Shown piece by piece: positions 51,983 through 63,673 of a stretch of DNA of 64,000 nt. Position 1 is the stretch's first letter. Every line of letters starts with the position of its first letter. The notes under the pieces were generated by a model. The model saw only the letters and a list, made by a program, of their open reading frames with translations. It did no database searches and had not been told where the DNA came from. This DNA comes from Aristolochia californica (Eukaryota > Streptophyta > Magnoliopsida > Piperales > Aristolochiaceae), in NCBI GenBank assembly GCA_029961685.1, contig JARWKL010000005.1, positions 15,032,164-15,096,163 on the forward strand, read 5' to 3'. The translations under genes and the position numbers were made by a program.

Positions 51983-54671
51983 ATGCACAGAAAAATTTTG
52001 TTATCCAAGTTTGGGAAATTCCACTAGTCCAAAACTAATATCTTGGAATTTTACATGAAGGAGATTTTTTCTACACATGTTTTAAAAATGGATATGCAAG
52101 CCAAAAACATGTTAAAGATTCAAATGACCTATGGATCCAAAGCTTTTAAAGAGAATAACAAACGCTCATTAAATTCTCAAGTGAACGTGCGGTGGGATAT
52201 TTACACGAGCCTAACAAGTCATTATTTTGCCCATTTTCAAAAATTTGAGCTAACAATCATAGATGATTGTAAAGTGATCTGTCATGCGTAACGTGCTATA
52301 TTTTTGTAAGAAATGACTTATGGATTTGAAGTCATCACTCGGTTAAAAATCGTCTGCCTCCTCCGTTTCCCGACAATTGCAAAACCTTAGATATAAAAAT
52401 GAAAAAAGTGCATACGATCCCTAAAACATATAGACACTCTTTGGAAATATCTCTCTGTACATTTGTGCATTGTGCATTTCCATTTTAGATGTACACTTTT
52501 TTCTTAAACCAGAACTTTGGGTTTTCGCTCCCCCTTCATCCCGTAAACAAAAAAGGAAAAAAAGATCATAACGAAATAAAAATTTTATAGTTGATGTGTG
52601 GAAACTATTTAAAATAATAACTAATGTAAATAAAAAATATCTATTCACACACCACAAATGACCACAAAAGTTTTGTTATCCAAGTTTAGGAAATTCCATT
52701 AATCCCACCCTATTAAACTCGGAATTTTACACGAAGGAGATTTTTTCTACACATGTTTTAAAAATGGATATGCATGTTTGAAACATGATAAAGATGCAAA
52801 TGAGCTATGGATCCAAATCTTTTAAAGAGAATAACAAACGCTCATTAAATTCTCAAGTGAACTTGCGGTGGGATATTTACCCGAGTCAAACATGCCATTA
52901 TTTTGGCCATTTGCAAAAAGCTGACATTATTAATCATAGATGATTGTAATGTGATTTATCATGTGTATGGGCTATATTTTTGTATGAAATGACTTATGGA
53001 TTGCAATTCAACACTCAGTTAAAAATCCTCTGCCACCAATTTTTCCCGACGATTGCAAACCCTGAGATATAAAAAGTAAAAAGAACTTACAATCCCTAAA
53101 AATTACAGACACTCTTTGGAATTATCTCTCCCTACAATTGTGCATTGTGCTTTTCCATTTTAGAAGTACACTTTTTTCTTAAATCAAAACTTTGACTTTT
53201 CGCTCTCCCTTTATCCCGAAAACAAACAAGGCAAAAAGCTTACAACAAAATCAAAATTTTATAGTTGATGACTGCAAAAAATTTAAAACAAAAAAAATAT
53301 AAATAAAGAAAATTTATTCACCCAACACAAATGAACACAAAAGTTTTGTTATCCAATTTTGGGAAATTCCACAAGTTTAACCCTAATAGCTTGGAATTTT
53401 GCATGAAAGAGATTTCATCCACACATGTTTTAAAAATGGATATGCATGTTTGAAACATGTTAAAGATGCAAATGAGCTATGGATTCAAAGCTTTTAAATA
53501 GAATAACAAACGCTCTTTAAATTTTCAATTGAACTTGCGGTGGGATATTTACCCGAGTCAAACATGCCATTATTTTGTCCATTTGAAAAAAGCTGACATA
53601 ATTAATCATAGATGATTTTAATGTGATTTATCATGCATAATGGGCTATATTTTTGTATGAAATGACTTATGGATTGCATTTCAACACTCAATTAAAAATC
53701 CTCTGCCACCAATTTTTCCCGACGATAGCAAAACCTGAGATATAAAAACTAAAAAGAGCTTAGAATCCCTAAAAATTACAGAAACTCTTTGGAATTATCT
53801 CACCCTACAATTGTGCATTGTGCTTTTCCATTTTAGATGTACACTCTTTTCTTAAATCAAAACTTTGACTTTTTGCTCTCCCTTCATCCCGAAAACAAAC
53901 AAGGCAAAAAGCTTACAACAAAATGAAAATTTTATAGTTGATGTACGGAAAAAATTTTAAACAATAAAAAATATAAATAATGAAAAATTATTCACCCAAC
54001 ACAAATGAACAAAAAAGTTTTGTTATCCAATTTTGGGAAATTCCACTAGTTTAATAGCTTGGAATTTTGCAAGAAAGAGATTTCATCCACACATGTTTTA
54101 AAAATGGATATGCATGTTTGAAACATGTTAAAGATGCAAATGAGCTATGGATCCAAAGCTTTTCAAGAGAATAACAAACGCTCATTAAATTCTCAAGTGA
54201 ACTTGCGGTGGGATATTTACCCGAGTCAAACATGCCAGTATTTTGTGCATTTGTAAAAAGCTGACATAATTAATCATAGATGATTGTAATGTGATTTATC
54301 ATGCGTAACGGGCTATATTTTTGTATGAAATGACTTATGGATTGCAATTCAACACTCATATAAAAATCCTCCGCACCCTTTTTTTCCCGATGATTGCAAA
54401 ACCTGATATACAAAAACGAAAAGGTGTTTAGAATCCCTAAAAATTACAGACACTCTTTGGAATTAACTCTCTACATATGTGCATTATGCATTTCTGTTTT
54501 AGATGTACACATTTTTCTTAAATCAAAACTTCGAGTTTTTCGCTCTCCTTTCATCCCGTAAACAAAAAAGGCAAATAGATCACAGCAAAATGAAAATTTC
54601 ATAGTTTATGTAGCGAAAAAGTTTAAAACAATAAAAAAAGTAAATGAAGAAAATTTATTCACACACCACAA
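51983..54671 (+). repeat. Tetramer A-B/C/B-C/B-C
   Basis: A 51983-52657 contains a B patch (TTTACACGAGCCTAACAAG, TTTTCAAAAATTTGAGC). B mosaic 52658-53330 has C from CATGTTTG to AAAAAGCTGACATTATTAA. C/B 53331-54004 turns B before CCTCTGCCACC. C 54005-54671 lacks about 7 bp after CTAGTTTAATAGC (no CCCTAAT). Confidence 0.88.
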
Positions 54672-56691
54672 ATGAACACAATAGTTTTGTTATCCAAGTT
54701 TGGGAAATTCCACTAGTCCAAAACTAATATCTTGGAATTTTACATGAAGGAGAATTTTCCTACACATGTTTTAAAAATGGATATGCATGCCAGAAACATG
54801 TTAAAGATTGAAATGACCTATGGATCCAATGCTTTTAAAGAGAATAAAAAACGCTCATTAAATTCTCAAGTGAACGTGCGGTGGGATATTTGCCCGAGTC
54901 AAACAAGCCATTATTTTGCCCATATTCAAAAAGTTGAGCTAACAATCATAGATGATTGTAAAGTGATTTGTCATGCGTAACGGGCTTTATTTTTGTAAGA
55001 AATGACTTATGGATTTGAAGTCAACACTCAGTTAAAAATCGCCCGCCTCCCCCGTTTCCCGACGATTGCAAAACCTTAGATACAAAAACGAAAGAGTGCA
55101 TACGATCCCTAAAACATACAGAAACTCTTTGGAAATATCTCTCTCTACATTTGTGCATTGTCATTTCCATTTTAGATGTACACTTTTTTCTTAAATCAGA
55201 ACTTTGAGTTTTCGCTCCCCCTTCATCCCGTAAAGAAAAAAGGCAAAAAAGATCACAATAAAATAAAAAATTTATAGTTGATGTGTGGAAAATATTTAAA
55301 ATAATAACTAATGTAAATAAAAAATATCTATTCAGACACCACAAATGAACGCAAAAGTTTTGTTATCCAAGTTTGGGAAATTCCATTAGTCCAACCCTCT
55401 TAAGCTTGGAATTTTACATGAAGGAGATTTTTTCTACACATTTTTTAAAAATGGATATGCATGCTTGAAACATGTTAAAGTGTCAAATGACCTATGGATC
55501 CAAAGCTTTTAAAGAGAATAACAAACGCTCATTAAATTCTCAAGTGAACGTGAGGTGGGATATTTACCCGAGTCTAACAAGTCATTATTTTGACCATTTT
55601 CAAAAATTTGATCTAACAATCATAGATTTTTGTAAAGTGATTTATCATGTGTAATGGGCTATATTTTGTATGAAATGACTTATGGATTTCAATTCAATAC
55701 TCTGTTAAAATTCATCTGCCACCAATTTTTCTCGACGATTGAAAAACCTGAGATATAAAAACGAAAAAGAGTTTACAATCCCTAAAAATTATAGACACTC
55801 TTTGGAATTATCTCTCCCTACAATTGTGCTTTGTGCTTTTCAATTTTAGATGTACACTTTTTTCTGAAATCAAAAGTTTGACTTTTCGCTCTCCCTCCAT
55901 CCCCAAAACAAACAAGGCAAAAAGCTTACAACAAAATGAAAATTTTGTAGTTGATGTATGGAAAAAATTTAAAACAATAAAAAATATAAATAAAGAAAAT
56001 TTATTCACCCAACACAAATGAACACAAAAGTTTTGTTATCCAATTTTGGGAAATTCCACTAGTTTAACCCTAATAGCTTCGAATTTTGCCAAAAAGAGAT
56101 TTCATCCACTCAGTTTTTAAAAATGGATATGCATGTTTGAAACATGTTAAAGATGCAAATGAGCATTGCATGCAAAGCTTTTAAAGAGAATAAAAAACGC
56201 TGATTAAATTCTCAAGTGAACATGCGGTGGGATATTTACTGAGTCAAACATGTCATTATTTTGCCCATTTGCAAAAAGCTGACATAATTAATCATAGATA
56301 ATTGTAATATGATTTATCATGCGTAACGGGCTATATTTTTGTATGAAATGACTTATGGATTGCAATTCAACACTCAGTTAAAAATCCTCCGCAACCCATT
56401 TTTCCTGACGATTGCAAAACGTGAGATATAAAAACGAAAAGGTTCTTACAATCCCTAAAAATTACATACACTCTTTTCAATTATCTCTCTCTACATAAGT
56501 GCATTGTGCATTTCCGTTTTAGATGTACGCATTATTATAGAATCAAAACTTCAAATTTTTCGCTCTCCGTTCATCCCGTAAACAAAAAAGGCAAATAGAT
56601 CACAGCAAAATGAAAATTTCAGAGTTGATGTACGGGAAAACTATAAAACAATAAAAAAAGTAAATGAAGAAAATTTATTCACACACCACAA
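54672..56691 (+). repeat. A-B-C trimer
   Basis: A 54672-55344, B 55345-56017, C 56018-56691. A reads TGTGCATTGTCATTTCC, losing GC from the tandem heptamer. C has GAATTTTGCCAAAAAGAG and ACTCAGTTTTTAAAAATGG variants. Confidence 0.92.
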
Positions 56692-58972
56692 ATGAACACA
56701 AAAGTTTTGTTATCCAAGTTTTGGAAATTCCACTTGTCCAAAACTAATATCTTGGAATTTTACATGAAGGAGATTTTCCCTACACATGTTTTAAAAATGG
56801 ATATGCATGCCAGAAACATGTTAATGATTCAAATGACCTATGGATCCAAAGCTTTTAAAGAGAATAACAAAAACTCATTAAATTCTCAAGTGAACTTGCG
56901 GTGGGATATTTGCCCGAGTCAAACAAACCCTTATTTTGCCCTTATTCAAAAAGTTGAGCTAACAATCATGGATGATTGTAAAGTGATTTGTCATGCATAA
57001 CGGGCTTTATTTTTGTAAGAAATGGCTTAAGGATTTGAAGTCAACACTCAGTTAAAAATCGCCCGCCTCCCCCGTTTCCCGACGATTGCAAAACCTTAGA
57101 TATAAAAACGAAAGAGTGCATACGATCCCTAAAACATACAGACACTCTTTTGAAATATCTCTCTCTACAAATGTGCATTGTGCATTTCCATTTTAGATGT
57201 ACACTTTTTTCTTAAATCAGAACTTTGAGTTTTCGCTCCCCCTTCATCCCGTAAACAAAAAAGGCAAAAAAGATCACAACAAAATAAAAATTTTATAGTT
57301 GATGTGTGGAAAATATTTCAAATAATAACTAATGTAAATAAAAAATATCTATTCACACACCACAAATGAACACAAAAGTGATGTTATCCAAGTTTGGGAA
57401 ATTCCATTAGTCCAACCCTATTAAGCATGGAATTTTACATGAAGGAGATTTTTTCTACACATGTTTTAAAAATGGATATGCATGCTTGAAATATGTTAAA
57501 GATTCAAATGACCTATGGATCCAAAGCTTTTCAAGAGAATAACAAACGCTCATTAAATTCTCAAGTGAATGTGCAGTGGGATATTTACCCGAGTCTAACA
57601 AGTCATTATTTTGCCCATTTTCAAAAATTTGATCTAACAATCATAGATGATTGTAAAGTGATTTATCATGCGTAACGGGCTATATTTTTGTATGAAATGA
57701 CTTATGGATTGCAATTCAACACTCAGTTAAAAATCCTCTGCCACCAATTTTTCCCGACGATTGCAAAACCGGAGATATAAAAACTAAAAAGAGCTTACAA
57801 TCCCTAAAAATTACAAAAACTCTTCAGAATTATCTCTCCCTACAATTGTGCATTGTGATATTCCATTTTAGATGTACACTTTTTTCTTAAATCAAAACTT
57901 TGACTTTTCGCTCTCTCTTCAGCCCGAAAACAAACAAGGCAAAAAGCTTACAAAAAAATGAAAATTTTATAGTTGATGTATGGAAAAAATTTAAAACAAT
58001 AACAATTATAAATAAAGAAAATTTTTTCACCCAACACATTGAACACAAAAGTTTTGTTATCCAATTTTGGGAAATTGCACTAGTTTAACCCTAATTGCTT
58101 GGAATTTTGCAAGAAAGAGATTTCATCCACACATGTTTTAAAAATGGATATGCATGTTTGAAACTTGTTAAAGATGCAAATGAGCTATGGATGCAAAGCT
58201 TTTAAAGAGAATAACAAACGCTCATTAAATTCTCAAGTGAACTTGCGGTGGGATATTTACCTGAGTCAAACATGCCATTATTTTGCCCATTTACAAGAAG
58301 CTAACATAATTAATCGTAGGTGATTGTAATGTGATTTATCATGAGTAACGGGCTATATTTTTGTATGAAATGACTTATGGATTGCAATTCAACACTCAGT
58401 TAAAAATCCTCCGCAACCCATTTTTCCTGACGATTGCAAAACCTGAGATATAAAAACGAAAAGGCGCTTACAATCCCTAAAAATGACAGACACTCTTATG
58501 AATTATCACTCTCTACATATGTGCATTGTGTATTTCTGTTTGAGATGTACACAATTTTCTTAAATCAAAACTTCGAGTTTTTCGCTCTCCCTTCATCCTG
58601 TAAACAAAATAGGCAAATAGATCACAGCAAAATGACTTATGGATTTGAAGTCAACACTCAGTTAAAAATCGCCCGCCTCTCCCGTTTTCCGACGATTGCA
58701 AAACCTTAGATATAAAAATGAAAGAGTGCATACGATCCCGAAAACTTACAGACACTCTTTAGAAATATCTCTCTCTACATTTGTGCATAGAGCATTTCCA
58801 TTTTAGATATCCACTTTTTTCTTAAATCAGAACTTTGAGTTTTCGCTCCCCCTTCAACCCGTAAACAAAATGGCAAAAAAGATCACAGCAAAAAAAAAAA
58901 TTTATAGTTGATGTGTGGAAAATATTTAAAATAATAACTAATATAAAAAAAATATCTATTCACACACCACAA
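56692..58972 (+). repeat. A-B-C then A second half, fused by a deletion
   Basis: A 56692-57365 carries a C-like GTGAACTTGCGG. B 57366-58037. C starts at 58038 and is cut in its tail: ATCACAGCAAAATGA is followed at once by CTTATGGATTTGAAGTC, which belongs to the middle of A. Six bases, AAATGA (58630-58635), are shared by both parents. About 413 bp, the C tail plus the A first half, are missing. The A remainder ends at 58972. Confidence 0.92.
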
Positions 58973-60303
58973 TTGAACACAAAAGTTTTGTTATCCAAGT
59001 TTGGGAAATTCCATTAGTCCAACCCTATTAAGCTTGGAATTTTACTTGAAGGAGATTTTTTCTACACATGTTTTAAAAATGGATATGCATGCTTAAAATA
59101 TGTTAAAGATTCAAATGACCTAAAAGAGAATAACAAACGCTCATTAAATTCTCAAGTGAATGTGCGGTGGGATATTTACCCGAGTCTAACAAGTCTTTAT
59201 TTTGCCCATCTTCAAAAATTTGATCTAACAATCATAGATGATTGTAAAGTGATTTATCATGCGTAACGGGCTATATTTTTGTATGAAATGACTTATGGAT
59301 TGCAATTCAACACTCAGTTAAAAAACTTCTGCCACCAATTTTTCCCGACGATTGCAAAACCTGATATATAAAAACTAAAAAGAGCTTACAATCCCTAAAA
59401 ATTACAGACACTCTTTGGAATTATCTCTCCCTACAATTGTGCATTGTGATTTTCCATTTTAGATGTACACTTTTTTCTTAAATCAAAACTTTGACTTTTC
59501 GCTCTCCCTCATCCCTAAAACAAACAAGGCAAAAAGCATACAAAAAAATGAAAATTTTATAGTTGATGTTTGGTAATTTTTTTAAAAAATAACAAATATA
59601 AATAAAGAAAATTTATTCACCCAACACAAATGAACACAAAAGTATTGTTATCCAATTTTGGGAAATTCCACTAGTTTAACCCTAATAGCTTGGAATTTTG
59701 CAAGAAAGAGATTTCATCCACACATGTTTTAAAAATGGATATGCATGTTTGAAACATGTTAAGGATGCAAATGAGCTATGGATTCAGTGCTTTTAAAGAG
59801 AATAACAAACGCTCTTTAAATTCTCAAGTGAACTTGAGGTGGGATTTTTACCCGAGTCAAACATGCTATTATTTTGCCCATTTGCAAAAAACTAACATAA
59901 TTAATCATAGATGATTGTAATGTGATTTATCATACGTAACGGGCTATATTTTTTTATGAAATGACTTATGGATTGCAATTCAACACTCAGTTAAAAATCC
60001 TCCCAACCCTTTTTTCCCGACGATTGCAAAACCTGAGATTTAAAAACGAAAAGGCGGTTACAATCCCTAAAAATTATAGACACTCTTTGGAATTATCTCT
60101 CTCTATATATGTGCAATGTGCATTTCCATTTTAGATGTACACAATTTTCTTAAATAAAAAATTTGAGTTTTTCGTTCTACTTTCATCACGTAAACAAAAA
60201 AGGCAAATAGATCATAGCAAAAAGAAAATTTCTTAGTTGATGTACGGAAAAAGTTTAAAACAAAAAAAAAGCTAAATGAAGAAAATTTATTCACACACCA
60301 CAA
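58973..60303 (+). repeat. B-C pair completing the interrupted trimer
   Basis: B 58973-59629 (657 bp) lacks about 16 bp at 59120, where AAATGACC joins TAAAAGAGAATAAC without TGGATCCAAAGCTTT. C 59630-60303 is regular, with GGATTCAGTGCTTTTAAAG and CCTCCCAACCC variants. Confidence 0.92.
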
Positions 60304-62326
60304 ATGAACACAAAAGTTTTGTTATCCAAGTTTGGGAAATTCCACTAGTCCAAAACTAATATCTTGGAATTTTACATGAAGGAGATTTTTTCTACACATG
60401 TTTTAAAAATGGATATGCATGCCAGAAACATGTTAAAGATTCAAATGACCTATGGATCCAAAGCTTTTAAATAGAATAACAAACGCTCATGAAATTCTCA
60501 AGTGAACATGCGGTGCGATATTTGCCCGAGTCAAACAAGCCATTATTTTGCCCATATTCAAAAAGTTGAGCTAACAATCATAAATGATTGTAAAGTGATT
60601 TGTCATGCGTAACGGGCTATATTTTTGTAAGAAATGACTTATGGTTTTGAAGTCAACACTCAGTTAAATATCGCCCGCCTCACCCGTTTCCAGACGATTG
60701 CAAAACCCAACATATAAAAACGGACGAGTGCATACGATCCCTAAAACATACAAAAACTCTTAGGATATATCTCTCTCTACATTTGTGCATTGTGCTTTAC
60801 CATTTTAGATGTACACTTTTTTCTTAAATTAGAACTTTGAGTTTTCGCTCCCCCTTCATCCCGTAAACAAAAAAGGCAAAAAAGATCACAACAAAATAAC
60901 AATTTTACAGTTGATGTGTGGAAAATATTTAAAATAATAACTAATGTAAATAAAAAATATCTATTCACACACCACAAATGAACACAAAAGTGTTGTTATC
61001 CAAGTTTGGGAAATTCCATTAGTCCTACCCTATTCAGCATTGAATTTTACATGAAGGAGATTTTTTCTACACATGTTTTAAAAATGGATATGCATGCGTG
61101 AAACATGTTAAAGATTCAAATCACCTATGGATCCAAAGCTTTTAAAGAAAATAACAAACGCTCAATAAATTCTCAAGTGAACGTGAGGTGGGATATTTAC
61201 CCGAGTCTAACAAGTCATTATTTTGCCCATTTTCAAAAATTTGATCTAACAATCGTAGATGATTGTAAAGTGATTTATCATGCGTAACGGGCTATATTTT
61301 TGTATGAAATGACTTATGGATTGCAATTCAACTCTCAGTTAAAAATCCTCTGCCACTAATTTTTCCCGACGATTGCAAAACCAGAGAAATAAAAACTAAA
61401 AAGAGCTTACAATCCAAAAAAATTATAGACACACTTTGGAATTATCTCTCCCTAAAATTGTGCATTGTGCTTTTCCATTTTAGATGTATACTTTTTTCAT
61501 AAATCAAAACTTTGACTTTTCGCTCTCCCTTCATCCCCAAAAGAAACAAGGCAAAAAGCTTACAACAAAATGAAAATTTTATTGTTCATGTATGGAAAAA
61601 ATTTAAAACAATAAAAAATATAAATAAAGAAAATTTATTCACCCAACACAAATGAACACAAAAGTTTTGTTATCACATTTTTGAAAATTCCACTAGTTTA
61701 ACCCTAATAGCATGGAATTTTGCAAGAAAGAGATTTCATCCACACATGTTTTAAAAATGGATATGCGTGTTTGAAACATGTTAAAGATGCAAATGAGCAA
61801 TGAATGGAAAGCTTTTAAAGAGAATAACAAACCCTCATTAAATTCTCAAGTGAACTTGCGGTGGGATATTTACCCGAGTCAAACATGACATTATTTTGCC
61901 CATTTGCAAAAAGCTGACATAATTAATCATAGATGATTGTAATGTGATTTATCATGCGTAACCGGCTATATTTTTGTATGAAATGACTTATGGATTGCAA
62001 TTCAACACTCGGTTAAAAATCCTCCGCAACCCATTTTTCGCGACGATTGCAAAACCTGAGATATAAAAACGAAGAGGTGCTTACAATCCCTAAAAATTAC
62101 AGACACTCTTTCGAATTATCTCTCTCTACATATGTCCATTGTGAATTTCCGTTTTAGATGTACACATTTTTCTTAAATCACAACTTCGAGGTTTTCGCTC
62201 TCCCTTCATCCCGTAAACAAAAAAGGCAAATAGATCACAGCAAAATGAAAACTTCATAGTTGATGTACAGAAAAAGTTTAAAACAATAAAAAAAGTAAAA
62301 GAAGAAATTTTATTCACACACCACAA
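60304..62326 (+). repeat. A-B-C trimer
   Basis: A 60304-60977, B 60978-61651, C 61652-62326: a regular 2,023-bp unit. A has CCCAACATATAAAAACGG in place of CTTAGATATAAAAACG. B has GCGTGAAACATG and CAATCGTAGATGATTG. Confidence 0.93.
61652..62326 (+). repeat. Reference class C monomer
   Basis: A typical C unit of 675 bp. Diagnostic segments are CTAGTTTAACCCTAATAGC, a TTTTGCAAGAAAGAGATTTC stretch, TGTTTGAAACATG, GATGCAAATGAGC, GTGAACTTGCGG, CATTTGCAAAAAGCTGACAT, CCTCCGCAACCC, GAGGTGCTTAC (usually AAGGTGCTTAC), CTACATATGTCC (usually CTACATATGTGC), CAAATAGATCACAGC and AAAAAAAGTAAAAGAAG. The dyad is shorter here (AATCATAGATGATT, 61925-61938) because the left arm reads TTAATTAATCAT. A TATA-like TATAAAAA lies at 62062-62069. 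Confidence 0.93.
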
Positions 62327-62332
62327 ATGAAC

Positions 62333-62345
62333 ACAAAAGTTTTGT
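62333..62345. other. Conserved odd palindrome ACAAAAGTTTTGT next to the anchor
   Basis: ACAAAA-G-TTTTGT is a perfect 6+1+6 inverted repeat and occurs in most monomers of all three classes. It is followed within a few bases by CCAAGTTTGG (A, B) or CCAATTTTGG (C). Both forms keep the CCAA/TTGG arms although the centre differs between classes. Confidence 0.75.
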
Positions 62346-62597
62346 TATCCAAGTTTGGGAAATTCCACTAGTTCAAAACTAATATCTTGGAATTTTGCAC
62401 GAAGGAGATTTTTTCAGCACATGTTTTAAAAATGGATATGCATGCCAGAAACATGTTAAAGATTCAAATGACCTATGGATCCAAAGCTTTTAAAGAGAAT
62501 AACAAACGCTCATTAAATTCTCAAGTGAACATGGGGTGGGATATTTGCCCGAGTCAAACAAGCCATTATTTTCCCCTTATTCAAAAAAGTTGAGCTA

Positions 62598-62615
62598 ACA
62601 ATCATAGATGATTGT
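62598..62615. other. Conserved 18-bp dyad, example copy
   Basis: ACAATCATAGATGATTGT is a perfect inverted repeat of 8+2+8 bases. It sits about 270 bp after the anchor in most A and B units; further copies are at 2041-2058, 2708-2725 and 63272-63289. C units keep a 6+2+6 core. Some A units have one mismatch (ATCATAGGTGATTG). Its role is unknown; a hairpin/cruciform or a protein-binding site would both fit. Confidence 0.8.
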
Positions 62616-63001
62616 AAAGTGATTTGTCATGCGTAACGGGCTATATTTTTGTAAGAAGTGACTTATGGATTTGAAGTCAACACACAGTTAAAAATCGCCC
62701 GCCTCCCCCTTTTCTCGACGATTCCAAAACCTTAGATTTAAAAACAAAAAAAGTGCATACGATCCCTAAAACATACAGACACTCTTTGGAAATACCTCTC
62801 TTTACATTTGTGCATTGTGCATTTCCATTTTAGATGTACACTTTTTTCTTAAATCAGAACTTTGAGTTTTCGCTCCCCCTTCATCCCGTAAAAAAAAAGG
62901 CAAAAAAGATCACAACAAAATAAAAATTTTATAGTTGATGTGTGGAAAATATTCAAAATAATAACTAATGTAAATAAAAAATCTTTATACACACAACACA
63001 A

Positions 63002-63673
63002 ATGAACACGAAAGTTTTGTTATCCAAGTTTGGGAAATTTCATAGTCCAACCCTATTAAGCTTGGAATTTTACATGAAGGAGATTTTTTCTACACATGTT
63101 TTAAAAATGGATATGCATGCTTGAAACATGTTAAATATTTAAATGACCTATGGATCCAAAGCTTCTAAATAGAATAACAAACGCTCATTAAATTCTCGAG
63201 TGAACGTGCTGAGTGATATTTACCCGAGTCTAACAAGTCATTATTTCGCCCATTTTCAAAAATTTGATCTAACAATCATAGATGATTGTAAAGTGATTTA
63301 TCATGTGTAATGGGCTATATTTTTGTATGAAATGACTTATGGATTGCAGTTCAACACTCAGTTAAAACTCCTTTGCCACCAATTTTTTCCGACGATTGCA
63401 AAACCTGAGATATAAACACTAAAAAGAGCTTACAATCCCTAAAAATTACAGACACTCTTTGGAATTATCTCTCCCTACAATTGTGCATTGTGCTTTTCCA
63501 TTTTAGATGTACACTTTTTTCTTAAATCAAAATTTGACTTTTCGCTCTCCCTTCATCCCGAAAACAAACAAGGCAAAAAGCTTACAACAAAATGAAAATT
63601 TTATAGTTGATGTATGGAAAAAATTTAAAACAATAACAAATATAAATAAATAAAATTTATTCACCCAACACAA
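63002..63673 (+). repeat. Reference class B monomer
   Basis: A typical B unit of 672 bp. Diagnostic segments are CAACCCTATTAAGCTTGG, CATGCTTGAAACATG, TACCCGAGTCTAACAAGTCA, TTTTCAAAAATTTGATC, the same 18-bp dyad as A (63272-63289), CCACCAATTTTTTCC (usually CCACCAATTTTTCCC), AAAAAGAGCTTAC, CTCCCTACAATTGTGC, GAAAACAAACAAGGC and AAAAAGCTTACAAC. The tail ends in TTCACCCAACACAA, unlike the TTCACACACCACAA tail of A and C. This copy reads CATGTGTAATGGGC where most read CATGCGTAACGGGC. Confidence 0.93.

Larger units (their letters stand above)
62327..63001 (+). repeat. Reference class A monomer
   Basis: A typical A unit of 675 bp. From the anchor it runs through ATCCAAGTTTGGGAAATTCC, CTAATATCTTGG, CATGCCAGAAACATG, TTTGCCCGAGTCAAACAAGCC and the dyad ACAATCATAGATGATTGT at 62598-62615. 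Its second half is the most class-specific part: a GAAGTCAACAC segment, GCCCGCCTCCCC, a GTGCATACGATCCC stretch, GCTCCCCCTTCATCCCG, then TTGATGTGTGGAAAATATTC and TAACTAATGTAAATAAAAAA. It is followed by B. The start is a GCACGAAGG variant of the more usual ACATGAAGG. Confidence 0.93.

Noticed and set aside
55021..55344. Longest open frame in the window, 107 codons on the minus strand
   Set aside because: It is the usual 66-codon tail frame extended by a local 2-bp loss in the TGTGCATTGTGCAT heptamer (TGTGCATTGTCATTT). Other copies do not have it.
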